From the NCBI RefSeq assembly GCF_001748245.1, contig NZ_BDFO01000001.1, positions 3,933,208-3,997,207 on the forward strand: a stretch of DNA of 64,000 bases. Reading direction: 5' to 3'. The notes beneath the pieces are model-generated. The model ran no database searches, was not told the DNA's origin, and was given only the letters and a program-made list of their open reading frames with translations. Positions 55,568 through 64,000 of the stretch are shown piece after piece. Numbering within the stretch: the stretch's first letter is position 1; each line of letters starts with the position of its first letter. The stretch comes from Oligoflexus tunisiensis. Its GTDB lineage: Bacteria; Bdellovibrionota_B; Oligoflexia; Oligoflexales; Oligoflexaceae. A program made the translations under genes and the position numbers.

Positions 55568-56074
55568 TCAAACAGCAAGTGGAACATTGAGGAAAGCAGC
55601 CAAAGCTTCCGCCTCGACACGCAGGACCTTTTGCCGGGCGTGGGTCAGCACGTGATAGCGCAGCCCGTTCTTCAAACAGAGATTGATTTGACCCGCCGCA
55701 TAGTCATCCGCTTGCCCCGTAAGATACTGAACAGCTTCGATATCACGGAGTTTGATCGCTTGATCTTTTTCACTGGGCCAGATCCTCGTGATACGGAATT
55801 GACCTTCACCTTGATCGAAAATAAAAGTTTGGGTCCTGAGGAGCATCACCAGCCCCAGGATCGGGATAGGCAGGGCCAATAGCGCAAAAATCCAGCCGGG
55901 TTCCCAGTAGGCAAGGGATGCCGCTGGCAGCGCGATAAAGCAGGTGCTGAACAGGCGATTTCCTATCGTGGGTCTCATCTCAATGCGCTGTCGCGTGACC
56001 GGGACAAGGCGGTGGGTCCTGAAATTGGCCGCCCCTTCCAGGCTAAAGGTTTTATCAAAATTGTTGGCTACCAT
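55568..56074 (-). CDS. Membrane protein with two helices and a PH-like C-terminal part
   Basis: This encodes 168 residues from the ATG at 56074 (GGAGGAA upstream); a longer frame to 56134 is less likely. Two close membrane helices (about 38-77) form a hairpin, followed by a soluble beta-rich domain with a C-terminal helix (EAEALAAFLN). This arrangement is common in small bacterial PH-domain membrane proteins. Function unknown. Confidence 0.68.
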   Translation of the reverse strand: MVANNFDKTFSLEGAANFRTHRLVPVTRQRIEMRPTIGNRLFSTCFIALPAASLAYWEPGWIFALLALPIPILGLVMLLRTQTFIFDQGEGQFRITRIWPSEKDQAIKLRDIEAVQYLTGQADDYAAGQINLCLKNGLRYHVLTHARQKVLRVEAEALAAFLNVPLAV

Positions 56075-56265
56075 AGATATTCCTCCAGCCACTGACCCGG
56101 AAGACGGGCTCTCCTGCATTTTGCTGCAAGTCAACCTGCGGAACCTATCAGGACCGATAACTGTCCCGATGGCGCAACAACGTTCTCAACAGGTTGCGAA
56201 AGAACCGTTTTCATGTCATTCCCAAACGAATTAGGGTATTCCATTCGAATGAGGAGGAATTCGCA

Positions 56266-56781
56266 ATGACCAACAACGCAATGATTTCGCGCGTGGAAAA
56301 CGATCGGGTCCTGGTCCTGGAACGGGTTTTCAGCGCGCCACGCAATCTCGTCTTCAAGATGTTCAAGGATCCCGAGCACCTCAAGCACTGGTGGGGACCG
56401 AAAGGCTGGGAGCTTCCCGTCTGCAAGGTTGATTTTCGGCCGGGCGGCGTTTGGCATTACTGCATGAAATGCGCTGATAAGAATCAAGGTGAATACTACG
56501 GCATGGAAGCCTGGGGCAAAGCGGTTTATCAGGAAATCCTTGAGCCGGAAAAAATTGTCTACATGGATTACTTCTCGGACGCTGACGGCAATGAGAATGA
56601 AACCATGCCATCCACCAAAGTCACGATGAGTTTCATCGATCTCGGTGGCAGGACGAAGCTCGTCAGCCGTGGAGAATATGCGTCGGCGGAAGCCCTCAAG
56701 GCTGTCATGGACATGGGCATGCTCCAGGGCATCACCGAAACCTGGGACCGCCTGGAAGAGCGCCTGAACGCGGTCAAATAA
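56266..56781 (+). CDS. SRPBCC/AHSA1-family protein
   Basis: This 171-residue protein has its ATG at 56266 with GAGGAGGAA upstream. The START/Bet v1-like fold is evident: VLERVFSAPRNLVFKMFKDPEHLKHWWGPKGW, then a beta-rich middle and the C-terminal helix GITETWDRLEERL. AHSA1-type proteins bind hydrophobic ligands or aid Hsp90; the bacterial members are mostly unassigned. It is followed 70 nt later by an isomerase-like gene, maybe co-transcribed. Confidence 0.88.
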   Translation: MTNNAMISRVENDRVLVLERVFSAPRNLVFKMFKDPEHLKHWWGPKGWELPVCKVDFRPGGVWHYCMKCADKNQGEYYGMEAWGKAVYQEILEPEKIVYMDYFSDADGNENETMPSTKVTMSFIDLGGRTKLVSRGEYASAEALKAVMDMGMLQGITETWDRLEERLNAVK

Positions 56782-56851
56782 GGAAAATGTGGGCTGGCTG
56801 CCATGGGAAGGGATTTTCCATGGCTTTCAGCCCATCGAGGAGCAAACAGCA

Positions 56852-57523
56852 ATGTCCAGCATCACCATCCCTTTCTATTTCGATTTCATTTCACCTTACG
56901 CTTACCTGGCCTGGACACAGATTCATACTGTGGCCAAACGAGTGAACGCAACCGTTGAACCCATACCCATTCTGTTCGCCGCCTTGCTCGATGCCCACGG
57001 ACAGAAGGGCCCAGCGGAAGTGCCACCGAAACGCATTTATCTTTTTAAGGATATCTTCCGGCGCGCGCACCGCCTGGGAGTACCGTTCACAGCTCCACCC
57101 ACGCATCCGTTCAATCCCCTGCTGGCTCTGCGCGTCGCGACCGTACCTCAGGCAATCGAGACGCGTCAACGCCTGATCGATGGCCTGTTCCGAGCGGCCT
57201 GGGGACGCGGCATTGAAATCGAAACGCCGGGGTCCGTGGCTGAAGTGATCAAGGAGTCTGGACTTGATCCCAAGCCCATCCTGGATGCCGCCGCTTCAGC
57301 AGAAATCAAAGCGTTGCTCAGACAGCAGACCGATGCGGCCCTGGCGGCTGGAGTCTTTGGAGTGCCCACTATGATCGTCAACAACGAACTTTTCTGGGGA
57401 GCGGATGCCCTTGAACCCATGGAGGCCTTCCTCAAAGGTGATGATCCTCTCCAGCATGCCGGCGCTGAAGGACTGGCCCGTTGGCTCAGGATCATGCCTT
57501 CAGCTTCGCGACGTCAAGGGTGA
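56852..57523 (+). CDS. 2-hydroxychromene-2-carboxylate isomerase-like (DsbA superfamily, kappa GST-like)
   Basis: This 223-residue protein has its ATG at 56852 following GAGGAGCAAA. Starts with FYFDFISPYAYLAW, where Ser14 of SPY replaces the thioredoxin Cys and is the expected glutathione-activating residue. The later GVFGVPTMIV gives the cis-Pro motif near 169. HCCA isomerases convert hydroxychromene carboxylate during naphthalene-type degradation, but many homologues have other glutathione-dependent isomerase roles. No other aromatic degradation gene is nearby. It overlaps the convergent methyltransferase by 10 nt. Confidence 0.87.
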   Translation: MSSITIPFYFDFISPYAYLAWTQIHTVAKRVNATVEPIPILFAALLDAHGQKGPAEVPPKRIYLFKDIFRRAHRLGVPFTAPPTHPFNPLLALRVATVPQAIETRQRLIDGLFRAAWGRGIEIETPGSVAEVIKESGLDPKPILDAAASAEIKALLRQQTDAALAAGVFGVPTMIVNNELFWGADALEPMEAFLKGDDPLQHAGAEGLARWLRIMPSASRRQG

Positions 57524-58221
57524 CTCGGAACTTTCGCATGCCAGGCGTGAATAAAGAGCGCCTGATAAAAAAGCGTCGGATATTCAAATCCACTCGAAGC
57601 CATGATGGCTTCGATCTCCTTGGGCTTTGACACCGCGACTTCATGCCCCCAACGCGATGTCGATGCCACAGCGGTCTCCCGCGGAAAGCCTGAGTACATA
57701 AGGGCCCGCACCCAGAATTCCATTAAATTGCCATAAACAGACGGCTCGACCGGGGACGCGAGATCCGCACTGATCAAAGAGGAACCGGGATTCAGGCGGC
57801 GCAGGATTTCACGAAAAAAGCTCCGCCTTTCCTCTTCCTTGGGCAGGAATTGGGAAACCAGAATGGAGGTCGCCGCATCAAACCTTTTATCAGCGGCCAG
57901 AGTATTCAAGTATCCCTCATGGAATTGGCATCGCGATAAAACACCAGCCCTCTCCGCCTTCTTCCGGCAGACATCCAGCATGGCACCCGACGGATCCACC
58001 GCCGTGAACGAGCAGGCAGGGAAAGCCTGAGCCAGAGCGATAAGTTCCGAACCTGTCCCTGCACCAACGCACAAAACACTCCCATCCGCTGGAAGATCAC
58101 TGAGCACAATGCGGCTCAGAAAGTGGAGTCCATCAATCATAGGCGCCAGTTTCACCCATCTTTCATCATAGGAATCCGCCTGCTCGCGACCAAATGAAAC
58201 GGGTTCATCTGTTTTCTTCAT
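57514..58221 (-). CDS. Class I SAM-dependent methyltransferase
   Basis: This 235-residue protein has its ATG following AAAGGAG. Motif I is VLCVGAGTGSELIALAQAFP, strand 2 ends AVDPSGAML (acidic residue binding the SAM ribose), and the rest matches the UbiE/Methyltransf_25 layout. A short C-terminal part is unclear. Substrate unknown, likely a small molecule. Convergent with the isomerase-like gene. Confidence 0.83.
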   Translation of the reverse strand: MKKTDEPVSFGREQADSYDERWVKLAPMIDGLHFLSRIVLSDLPADGSVLCVGAGTGSELIALAQAFPACSFTAVDPSGAMLDVCRKKAERAGVLSRCQFHEGYLNTLAADKRFDAATSILVSQFLPKEEERRSFFREILRRLNPGSSLISADLASPVEPSVYGNLMEFWVRALMYSGFPRETAVASTSRWGHEVAVSKPKEIEAIMASSGFEYPTLFYQALFIHAWHAKVPSHP

Positions 58222-58420
58222 GCCCTAACTCCTTTAAATGGTGCACGGAACTCAAGTGAGCTATCCCTCCCCCCGTTTTTGCCTCTTTTTGCGAAAATCT
58301 CAACTCAAAAGCACGTTCGGGCTCCCCTTCCTCCAACACGCCAGGCCTGGAACTATGTGGTATCATGATCAATCGTCACAAAACTTTTAGATCTCCTGCC
58401 GTTCCAGGGGGCGAACACAG

Positions 58421-61165
58421 ATGAAATTTCCATGGCTTGCCATCATATTGAATATACTGCTGCTGACCTCTCCATCTTTCGCGGCAGAACCCGACCCTCT
58501 GGATATTTCCAAAATCGAAGGTTCCGAGGACATCACGCGTTTCGGAAGAGCCGTCCTGGATGAAGCAGGACGCAGTCGGGCCGAAATGGAACAAATCGTA
58601 CTCTCCGCAGGCAGGCCGATTCCAGAGGTGCTCCAGGGAGGCTACACCGATGGATACTACTGGATTCACCTCCCTCTTACAAACAGCGCGAACACCACCC
58701 AATCCGTGAATCTGGCCGCCAGGAATCTGGTGATATCGCACTTCGAAACCTTCATCATGAATCCCGGCCCTGACATCGCAAGCATCGCACGCATTCAGGC
58801 CCGCATTCCAACCCTATCCATCACCCTTGGTCCATTCCAGAAGACGGACCTGCTTCTTAAAATACAATTTGGGCTGAGCGAATTTCTAAGCCTGACCATG
58901 GAAAAGGCCGATTCAAACGCGGCCGCAAAGCCTGACACTGTTATGCAGTACATAGGGGTGTTCTTCGGAATCCTCCTCGCAATGACCACCTTTAACGTCG
59001 GTCTTTTCCTGCTGACTCGCGAAAAAGTGTTCCTATTCCATGCGATGATCGCTCTCCTCATGTCCAATGCCATCTTTATTTTGAGCGGTTTGTCCTACTA
59101 TTTCCTGGGCACCGACAGCTGGAATTCCCTGTTGCCGGTTTTCGGCAACTACACAGTGGCCGGCACAGCCCTCTTTGCCCAGTATTATGTGAATGCATCG
59201 GGGCATAAGAAAGGTGTCCATCGATTCTACACGCTTTGCGTCGTCATCGGATTGATCGGCGGAACGCTGCTCTTATCAGGCGTGACGAAGCGCATAGTCT
59301 ACGTCACGGATTTGAACCTTGTTCTCACCGCCCTTATTACAATGGCAGTCTTCTATAATTTCCCGCCTCATAAACATCGCATGATGCGTTTTTATGTTCT
59401 TGGCTGGCTGGGCTTTGGCATCTTTGTGCTGATCTGGGCCGCAGGGCAGTACCGCTACGCGCCGTTGAATTTTCTCACGGAAAACGCTCTCAGCCTCGCC
59501 CTATGCTTCGAAATGATCGTGGTATCGCTCGGTCTGGCGGATCAGATCAACGACTACAAGAACAGGCTGGAGCAATACAGCAGGAATCTCGAAATGCAGG
59601 TGGAGGAGAAGGTTCGGGACATCCGTTCCATCATGGATCATATACCGCTTGGGATTTTCATGATCCAGGACAATATGATGATTCACAAGGACCACTCGAA
59701 AAATATCCTTCAGGTTTTTCCCAAGGAGTCCATCGAAAGCCTGGACGCGAAAGAGCTGATCTTCTCGGGCAGCAATCTCAGCCCCGACGAACTCAGCCAG
59801 GCGGTCAGTTGCCTGGAGGCCTCACTGGGCGAGGATATTGTGAATTTCGATGCCAATTCGCATGCGCTTCCTCTGGAAATCCATCGGAGGGAAGGCCATG
59901 GGCCTTCGAAAATTTTCGAAATGACCTGGGGATCCATCACGGATGAAAAACACCGCACGGATAAGATTCTGGTCACAATGCGGGATGTAACCGATATCCG
60001 CATGCTGCAAGCGCGCAGCAAATACCAGGAAGAAGAACTGGATTTTATCCGTGAGATTCTTCGCGTGCCAGCCATGCGCTTTACGCGTGTGATTCAATCC
60101 TGCAGGGATCTGATGCAGGAGAACAAGAACCTCATCCAATCGCAAGGAATTGACAACGGCAATACCGAAGTTCTCAAACTGCTTTTTATCAATATTCACA
60201 CCATAAAGGGCTCAGCCCGCTCCCTTTATCTCCAGAAAATGGCGGACGTTCTTCATGCCGTTGAGCAGTACTATGCGGATCTCCTGAAAAGCCCGTCGGC
60301 ACCGTGGGACCTCCACAGGATGGAGAAGGATCTCGCTGAGGCCGAAAGGATTATTGACCTTTATGATGGCATCGCCCGGGATAAGCTGGGCAGAAGCTCC
60401 GATCCCATCCATATCGTCGAATTCGGCATGGAACAAATCGAACACGCCTACCGGGTCCTATCTGCTGCAACCCAGGGGAAGGTGCTGCCCGCGGACGTTC
60501 AGGCTGGGATTTCGCTTGTGAAAAATCTTTTTCACGCCAGGATCTTCAAGGATGCCCGTGACGTCATCAAGGAGCTCTGTGGAAGTTTGCCTGCATTGGC
60601 CAGGGATTTACAAAAGGAAGTCCCCAGGGTCGAGATCGAAACGAATGGCATTCGGATTGGAGAGCGTGCGGAAGATCTCTTCCGCAATATCTTCGTTCAC
60701 CTCCTCCGCAATACCATGGATCACGGCATCGAGAGTGCCGAGGAGCGCATCCGCACGGGCAAGAATCCCCAAGGCACGCTCAAAATTCTGATGGAACCGT
60801 CTGGCGACACTGTGGCCCTGACTTACTCAGATAATGGCCGAGGTCTGAACATCGGCAGGATCCGCGCCATCGGTCTGGCCCGCAACCTCCTGGATACCAA
60901 CAGCGCAAACGATATCAAACGCGTCGCTGAGCTTATTTTCGATTCCGGCCTGTCGACAGCCCATCAAGTCACCGAAATTTCCGGACGTGGCGTCGGCATG
61001 GATGCTGTGAAACGATTTATTCAACGGCATGGTGGATCCATAGCCATTGCCCTGCAAAGTGAGGGAAGAGAGACAAAAGATTTCCATCCATTTTCCCTGG
61101 TCATCCGTCTGCCGCTGAATTTGTTCGACGAGTATCATTGGAGCGCCAACGACACGGCTGCCTGA
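58421..61165 (+). CDS. 7TM-DISM membrane sensor with PAS-like, HPt and CheA-like ATPase
   Basis: This 914-residue protein has an AGGGGG site before the ATG. A signal-like helix (8-22) is followed by a 7TMR-DISMED2-like extracytoplasmic domain (about 25-165), then seven TM helices at about 175-370. The linker has a coiled coil (376-400) and a PAS-like domain (400-530). An HPt-like helix pair carries His593 in NIHTIKGSARSL. The ATPase core has HLLRNTMDHGIE (760-771), DNGRGL (804-809) and SGRGVGMDAV (854-863), close to CheA. There is neither a HisKA nor a CheW domain. 7TMR-DISM proteins bind carbohydrate-like ligands. No partner receiver is adjacent. Confidence 0.87.
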   Translation: MKFPWLAIILNILLLTSPSFAAEPDPLDISKIEGSEDITRFGRAVLDEAGRSRAEMEQIVLSAGRPIPEVLQGGYTDGYYWIHLPLTNSANTTQSVNLAARNLVISHFETFIMNPGPDIASIARIQARIPTLSITLGPFQKTDLLLKIQFGLSEFLSLTMEKADSNAAAKPDTVMQYIGVFFGILLAMTTFNVGLFLLTREKVFLFHAMIALLMSNAIFILSGLSYYFLGTDSWNSLLPVFGNYTVAGTALFAQYYVNASGHKKGVHRFYTLCVVIGLIGGTLLLSGVTKRIVYVTDLNLVLTALITMAVFYNFPPHKHRMMRFYVLGWLGFGIFVLIWAAGQYRYAPLNFLTENALSLALCFEMIVVSLGLADQINDYKNRLEQYSRNLEMQVEEKVRDIRSIMDHIPLGIFMIQDNMMIHKDHSKNILQVFPKESIESLDAKELIFSGSNLSPDELSQAVSCLEASLGEDIVNFDANSHALPLEIHRREGHGPSKIFEMTWGSITDEKHRTDKILVTMRDVTDIRMLQARSKYQEEELDFIREILRVPAMRFTRVIQSCRDLMQENKNLIQSQGIDNGNTEVLKLLFINIHTIKGSARSLYLQKMADVLHAVEQYYADLLKSPSAPWDLHRMEKDLAEAERIIDLYDGIARDKLGRSSDPIHIVEFGMEQIEHAYRVLSAATQGKVLPADVQAGISLVKNLFHARIFKDARDVIKELCGSLPALARDLQKEVPRVEIETNGIRIGERAEDLFRNIFVHLLRNTMDHGIESAEERIRTGKNPQGTLKILMEPSGDTVALTYSDNGRGLNIGRIRAIGLARNLLDTNSANDIKRVAELIFDSGLSTAHQVTEISGRGVGMDAVKRFIQRHGGSIAIALQSEGRETKDFHPFSLVIRLPLNLFDEYHWSANDTAA

Positions 61166-61222
61166 GATTCATCAGGATTCGGGCCGCCGGCTGGCCTTGA
61201 CCAGCGCGGCGCGTCCTCAACT

Positions 61223-62959
61223 TCAGGGCAGGTCGGCAGGCGGGATCAGCATGAAGGCCGAGACCTTGTCATTGAACCACTGCAAATTGCTCACATAGTG
61301 GTTGCCGGTTAGATCCCAGTAGTTCCCGGCCGCCCGTGGATCCGTGTGTTCATAGGCACGGATGGTCCAGCCCGGCTGCAGAAGGGCTTCGATGCTGGTG
61401 ATTTCATCGTTCAGCTTCTGCCAGCCGAGGGAATGAATCGAAAAGAACTGAAGCGGCCGGTTGGATCCGCGAACGGCGTAATCGTTGAAACTCATCTCCT
61501 GGAATTTGCCGCGGCGATGGGAATCCTCCCAGACGCGGACGACCCCGGGATTGCGGGCCGTGAGCACGCTGTTCACGATCGAAAAATCCGGATTCGCACA
61601 GGTTTCGTTCACGCTCAGGCAATTCAGGATCGCGGTCTGCAAATCCTTGTTGGCCCGGGCGCAGCGCTTCGGCCAGAAGTCAGCATAGGTACAGACCTCC
61701 TCCACTTCATGTTTCCGATCCAGAAGCGTCTGAGCCAGGTCCGCGCGTGGACGATAATCATAGAACATCGACCAGCGATCCGGACAGGGATTTTCCCAGC
61801 TTCCGTTGCAGCTATCCAGACTGACTTCATAGTCCTTCAGCGTTTCCCGCATCACAACAAGGTTATTCCCCTCTTTCACTTCACTGATAATCTTCTGCCG
61901 GGCTTCATTGATTTTCTGCTGCATCTGGGCGGAATCGGCGAGGAGATCCAGCTGCGTATTCAGGCTATAGGCCCCGCAAACATCCGCGCTCGTGCCCATG
62001 CTGTAGCATCGGGTCGAGAAGGAATAGCTTTTCAGGATTTGCTTCTGCTCGTTGGTCAGGTGAGCAAAGGTCCGGCCGATCGTGATGATATTGGCGATAC
62101 CCGCCTGAATCGCCGCTTCCACTTCCCAACGGTTGTGGCTGGAGCTATCGAGTTTTTTCGCCTTGATGACCAGATAAAGTCCCGCACCGACCGTCAGGTC
62201 CTGGGTATAACGGTCGCCGCACTGACGCCGAAAGAGCTGCGGACTTTTTTCCTGAAGCTGACGGAAGAAGGGCGCATAGTCGGGCCACGCTTTATAAAGC
62301 GAGATCCTGTCCTTGAGATAGGAAAAGCTGGTGACCGCGACCAGGTCATCGGATGTGATCTGCGTTTCCTGCAGCATGCTGGTCTTTACGGAAATGGACG
62401 CCGAGAACATCTGCCAGGCGCCACCGATTTCCGTACCGAATTCGCTTTCCATCTTTTTATAGAGGTCGACATAGCTATGCACGAACTGAAACGAGTCGCG
62501 TGTTTCATAGAGTGGCTGAACCTGGGTTTCGAGGCCTTCGGGATCCAGGCAGGACGGGCTGCGCGCTCCCGTGAGCATGTCGTATCCATCGCCGATCCAA
62601 AAGGCCTGGCCATAGTCCGCAATGCGACCGGACGCAAAGGCCGCCGTACCCGCTCGTGCCTCTTTCAGCTTTTTCATGGCCTCCTGGAGCGTTGGAGACA
62701 CCGGAGTTTCCGGCAGGGTCTCAACGGGCGGGATCGGTTCCGCCACGACCGGGGTCGGCTGATCAGGAGCCCTGTCAACAGGGGCCGGCTGATCAGGAGT
62801 GCCTTCAACGGGAGCGGGCGGCGTCGCCTCAGGCGCCGGGACGACCGTGGCGGATGGATCGGGCTGCGAGCCCGGTGCCTCATGCCCATCACTGCAGGCA
62901 TAGTGTAAAAAACCGAGAGCGGACACGAGGACGCATGCCGAAATCCTGACGTTGATCAT
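61223..62959 (-). CDS. Exported Cys-containing protein with MACPF-like segment and beta/gamma-crystallin-like C-terminus
   Basis: This 578-residue protein has a GGAGTGAAAG site before its ATG. A hydrophobic signal reaches Cys22 (HYAC); the lipobox is poor, so acylation is unsure. Residues 30-90 are Pro-rich with a 30-nt DNA repeat (CGGCTGATCAGGAG at 62756 and 62786). Residues about 95-440 include QLFRRQCGDRYTQDLTVGAG, which resembles the CGDxYV...GG segment of bacterial MACPF-like proteins. From about 473 the sequence has a beta/gamma-crystallin pattern: RVWEDSHRRGKF, LNDEITSIEAL, RAYEHTD and FNDKVSAFM, with N/D-D-x-x-S/T sites that bind calcium in this fold. A pore-forming or surface-binding protein is possible. 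The crystallin call is better supported than MACPF. Confidence 0.6.
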   Translation of the reverse strand: MINVRISACVLVSALGFLHYACSDGHEAPGSQPDPSATVVPAPEATPPAPVEGTPDQPAPVDRAPDQPTPVVAEPIPPVETLPETPVSPTLQEAMKKLKEARAGTAAFASGRIADYGQAFWIGDGYDMLTGARSPSCLDPEGLETQVQPLYETRDSFQFVHSYVDLYKKMESEFGTEIGGAWQMFSASISVKTSMLQETQITSDDLVAVTSFSYLKDRISLYKAWPDYAPFFRQLQEKSPQLFRRQCGDRYTQDLTVGAGLYLVIKAKKLDSSSHNRWEVEAAIQAGIANIITIGRTFAHLTNEQKQILKSYSFSTRCYSMGTSADVCGAYSLNTQLDLLADSAQMQQKINEARQKIISEVKEGNNLVVMRETLKDYEVSLDSCNGSWENPCPDRWSMFYDYRPRADLAQTLLDRKHEVEEVCTYADFWPKRCARANKDLQTAILNCLSVNETCANPDFSIVNSVLTARNPGVVRVWEDSHRRGKFQEMSFNDYAVRGSNRPLQFFSIHSLGWQKLNDEITSIEALLQPGWTIRAYEHTDPRAAGNYWDLTGNHYVSNLQWFNDKVSAFMLIPPADLP

Positions 62960-63162
62960 CTTTCACTCCATGGACGAGGGTATGCACCGCGCAAAACGCC
63001 GAAGGGCGCCGTTTGCAGGTTGCACTGGTAAAACCTACGACTTATGAGTCTTGGATGAGGGCAATGTAGCCTTTGATGCTGGCTCTGTCTCGGGTTTTTT
63101 TATGCTGTCGTGAAAAAAGTTAGGCGGACAGGTAGGGGTTATAAGCAAGGCGGATTCAGGCA
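62960..63162. other. Intergenic, no gene seen
   Basis: No coding frame with a start site is visible. On the plus strand a TTTTTTT run occurs at about 63093; it has no convincing stem before it. Confidence 0.4.
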
Positions 63163-63369
63163 TTAGAAGCCCATATCACTGAGCACCCGTCTGGCGTCTT
63201 CAATCTGTTCCTGCAGGACAAGCACTTTGATCGGTGTCACGTAGGCAAGAGAAGGCTGAACCCCGCCGACATCCGTCGTATAAATATGGGCTTTGATTCC
63301 AAGCTCTTCCAGCTGCGACTTGAGCATATCAGCCTGGATCCTATCGTAGGTTTCAAATAACGTGATCAT
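63163..63369 (-). CDS. DUF2007-family small protein
   Basis: This encodes 68 residues from the ATG at 63369, with a GAGG-type site upstream; a longer in-frame start at 63423 is less likely. The LFETYDRIQADMLKSQLEELGIKAHIYTTD motif and VLVLQEQIEDARRVL segment fit DUF2007 (putative signal-transducing, ACT-like fold). The family is usually found as a small cytosolic protein of unknown role. It lies downstream of the small membrane protein gene (72 nt) and may be co-transcribed. Confidence 0.78.
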   Translation of the reverse strand: MITLFETYDRIQADMLKSQLEELGIKAHIYTTDVGGVQPSLAYVTPIKVLVLQEQIEDARRVLSDMGF

Positions 63370-63441
63370 CGCCTCAACCTCGGTTGCGGGGTTCCTGCCA
63401 CTCTTCAGCCTTGGTGGGCCCATGCGCTGCCCACCCTCGTA

Positions 63442-63630
63442 TCAGGTTCGACTTTCCCGTCCCTGTTTGTCCACGATAATATTCCGGCCTATTGCATCAT
63501 ATTCCCCCGCGATCTTCTTATTGGGATCCTCCTTGGCCTGCTCCAGCGTTTTATTCCGCTTCATGAAGTAAAAGATAAAAAATCCAAAGATCAAAACGGC
63601 TCCGACAAGAGCAATATAGGGCAGATACAT
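63442..63630 (-). CDS. Small single-pass membrane protein (62 aa)
   Basis: This 62-residue protein has an ATG preceded by GAGGTGAATT. The N-terminal helix (3-22, LPYIALVGAVLIFGFFIFYF) is a membrane anchor, followed by a basic and polar tail (MKRNKTLEQAKEDPNKKIAG). It is upstream of the DUF2007 gene. No family recognised. Confidence 0.62.
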   Translation of the reverse strand: MYLPYIALVGAVLIFGFFIFYFMKRNKTLEQAKEDPNKKIAGEYDAIGRNIIVDKQGRESRT

Positions 63631-63830
63631 AATTCACCTCATCTGTTGGTACACGCCGTGCGTGCTCGAAACCACCAGAATTCCAAGGGAGCATGGATCA
63701 GGCCAAAGTCCGCGGATCCAACTTACGGCAATCCGCGACCTGGTCATCAACACTACCGAAAAATCACAGCCTTCCCCTCACATTTCAGTCCGCTTCGCCG
63801 TTAGATATGCATAAGGAGCGGTTTCCCCTT

Positions 63831-64000
63831 ATGAAGCGAATATTATGGTTAATTATACGAGTTGGCTGTCTCGGGCTCGGCGGGACAGCGGAAGCCGCGC
63901 GCCCTCCTGTCTTTGAGCAGCCCTGGTATCTGACCGAGGACGAGCCCGCGGCGTGGTCCCGTGACGAAGCTTTAGTCCAGCCCGAGAGACTGACAGGCTG
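63831..64000 (+). CDS. Exported protein, 5' part only
   Basis: Only 56 codons are in the window. The ATG at 63831 has AAGGAG about 12 nt upstream, a long spacing; an in-frame ATG at 63807 overlaps that site and is less likely. The N-terminus is KRILWLIIRVGCLGLGGTAEA, a Sec signal peptide with probable cleavage after AEA. The mature part starts ARPPVFEQPWYLTEDEPA. Product not recognisable. Confidence 0.6.
   Translation, partial: MKRILWLIIRVGCLGLGGTAEAARPPVFEQPWYLTEDEPAAWSRDEALVQPERLTG

Noticed and set aside
1..64000. tRNA, rRNA, CRISPR arrays, IS elements and phage genes
   Set aside because: I scanned the gaps and both strands and found no cloverleaf, spacer-repeat array, transposase or integrase that could be supported.

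Overview
The window reads as chromosomal DNA of a Gram-negative bacterium with a lipoprotein- and signalling-rich envelope. There are many Sec/lipobox lipoproteins, several outer-membrane barrels (BamA/TamA-like, TorF-like, LysM-barrel), a TonB-C protein and an unusually large set of histidine kinases, receivers and chemosensory proteins. G+C is high, roughly 55-60% by eye, except for about 38-54 kb, which is visibly more AT-rich. The mix (PafA-type phosphatase, CHASE2 cyclase, mosaic surface lipoproteins, MACPF-like and beta/gamma-crystallin-like segments) resembles Oligoflexia/Bdellovibrionota or other former deltaproteobacteria. That placement is inference: the window has no rRNA or marker gene to settle it. 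No tRNA, rRNA, CRISPR, insertion sequence or phage gene was seen.

Layout. 0-9.4 kb: a left-truncated gluzincin metalloprotease lipoprotein, a small lipoprotein, pruA, a 2-Cys peroxiredoxin, a 1210-residue surface amidohydrolase mosaic and a TonB-C protein. 9.7-15.8 kb: a lone receiver, a DEDDh exonuclease with a decayed UvrC-like domain, a long palindromic repeat, a TetA-type efflux pump, an SDR and a membrane histidine kinase. 16-24.6 kb: envelope proteins (barrel, coiled-coil lipoprotein, LysM barrel, BamA-like, TorF-like, small lipoprotein), a LysR regulator and a PafA-like phosphatase. 24.6-37.8 kb: a HAMP-PAS-HPt sensor kinase divergent from two tandem periplasmic binding proteins, a DUF1264 protein, a receiver, a large lipoprotein, a CHASE2 adenylate cyclase with a PilZ-like tail, small proteins, a methyltransferase and a GNAT.

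37.9-54.3 kb is the most coherent system. A minus-strand operon encodes a DivK-like receiver, a REC-REC-GAF kinase, CheW, a TPR-bearing CheR, a second CheW, an MCP, CheA-REC, CheB and a REC-REC-REC histidine kinase, mostly with overlapping or 2-4 nt junctions. A PAS kinase lies just upstream. Divergent from them are a REC-like/TPR protein with Glu at the phosphosite and a REC-PilZ-like protein. The content is like Wsp or Rhodospirillum centenum Che3 clusters, but there is no GGDEF cyclase and no flagellar gene. The likely reading is a chemosensory array that feeds a histidine-kinase phosphorelay rather than a motor.

54.5-64 kb: a DUF4142-like protein, small membrane proteins, an SRPBCC protein, an HCCA isomerase-like enzyme, a methyltransferase, a 7TM-DISM sensor with a CheA-like HPt and ATPase core, a Cys-rich secreted protein with MACPF-like and beta/gamma-crystallin-like segments, a DUF2007 protein and the start of an exported protein cut by the right edge.
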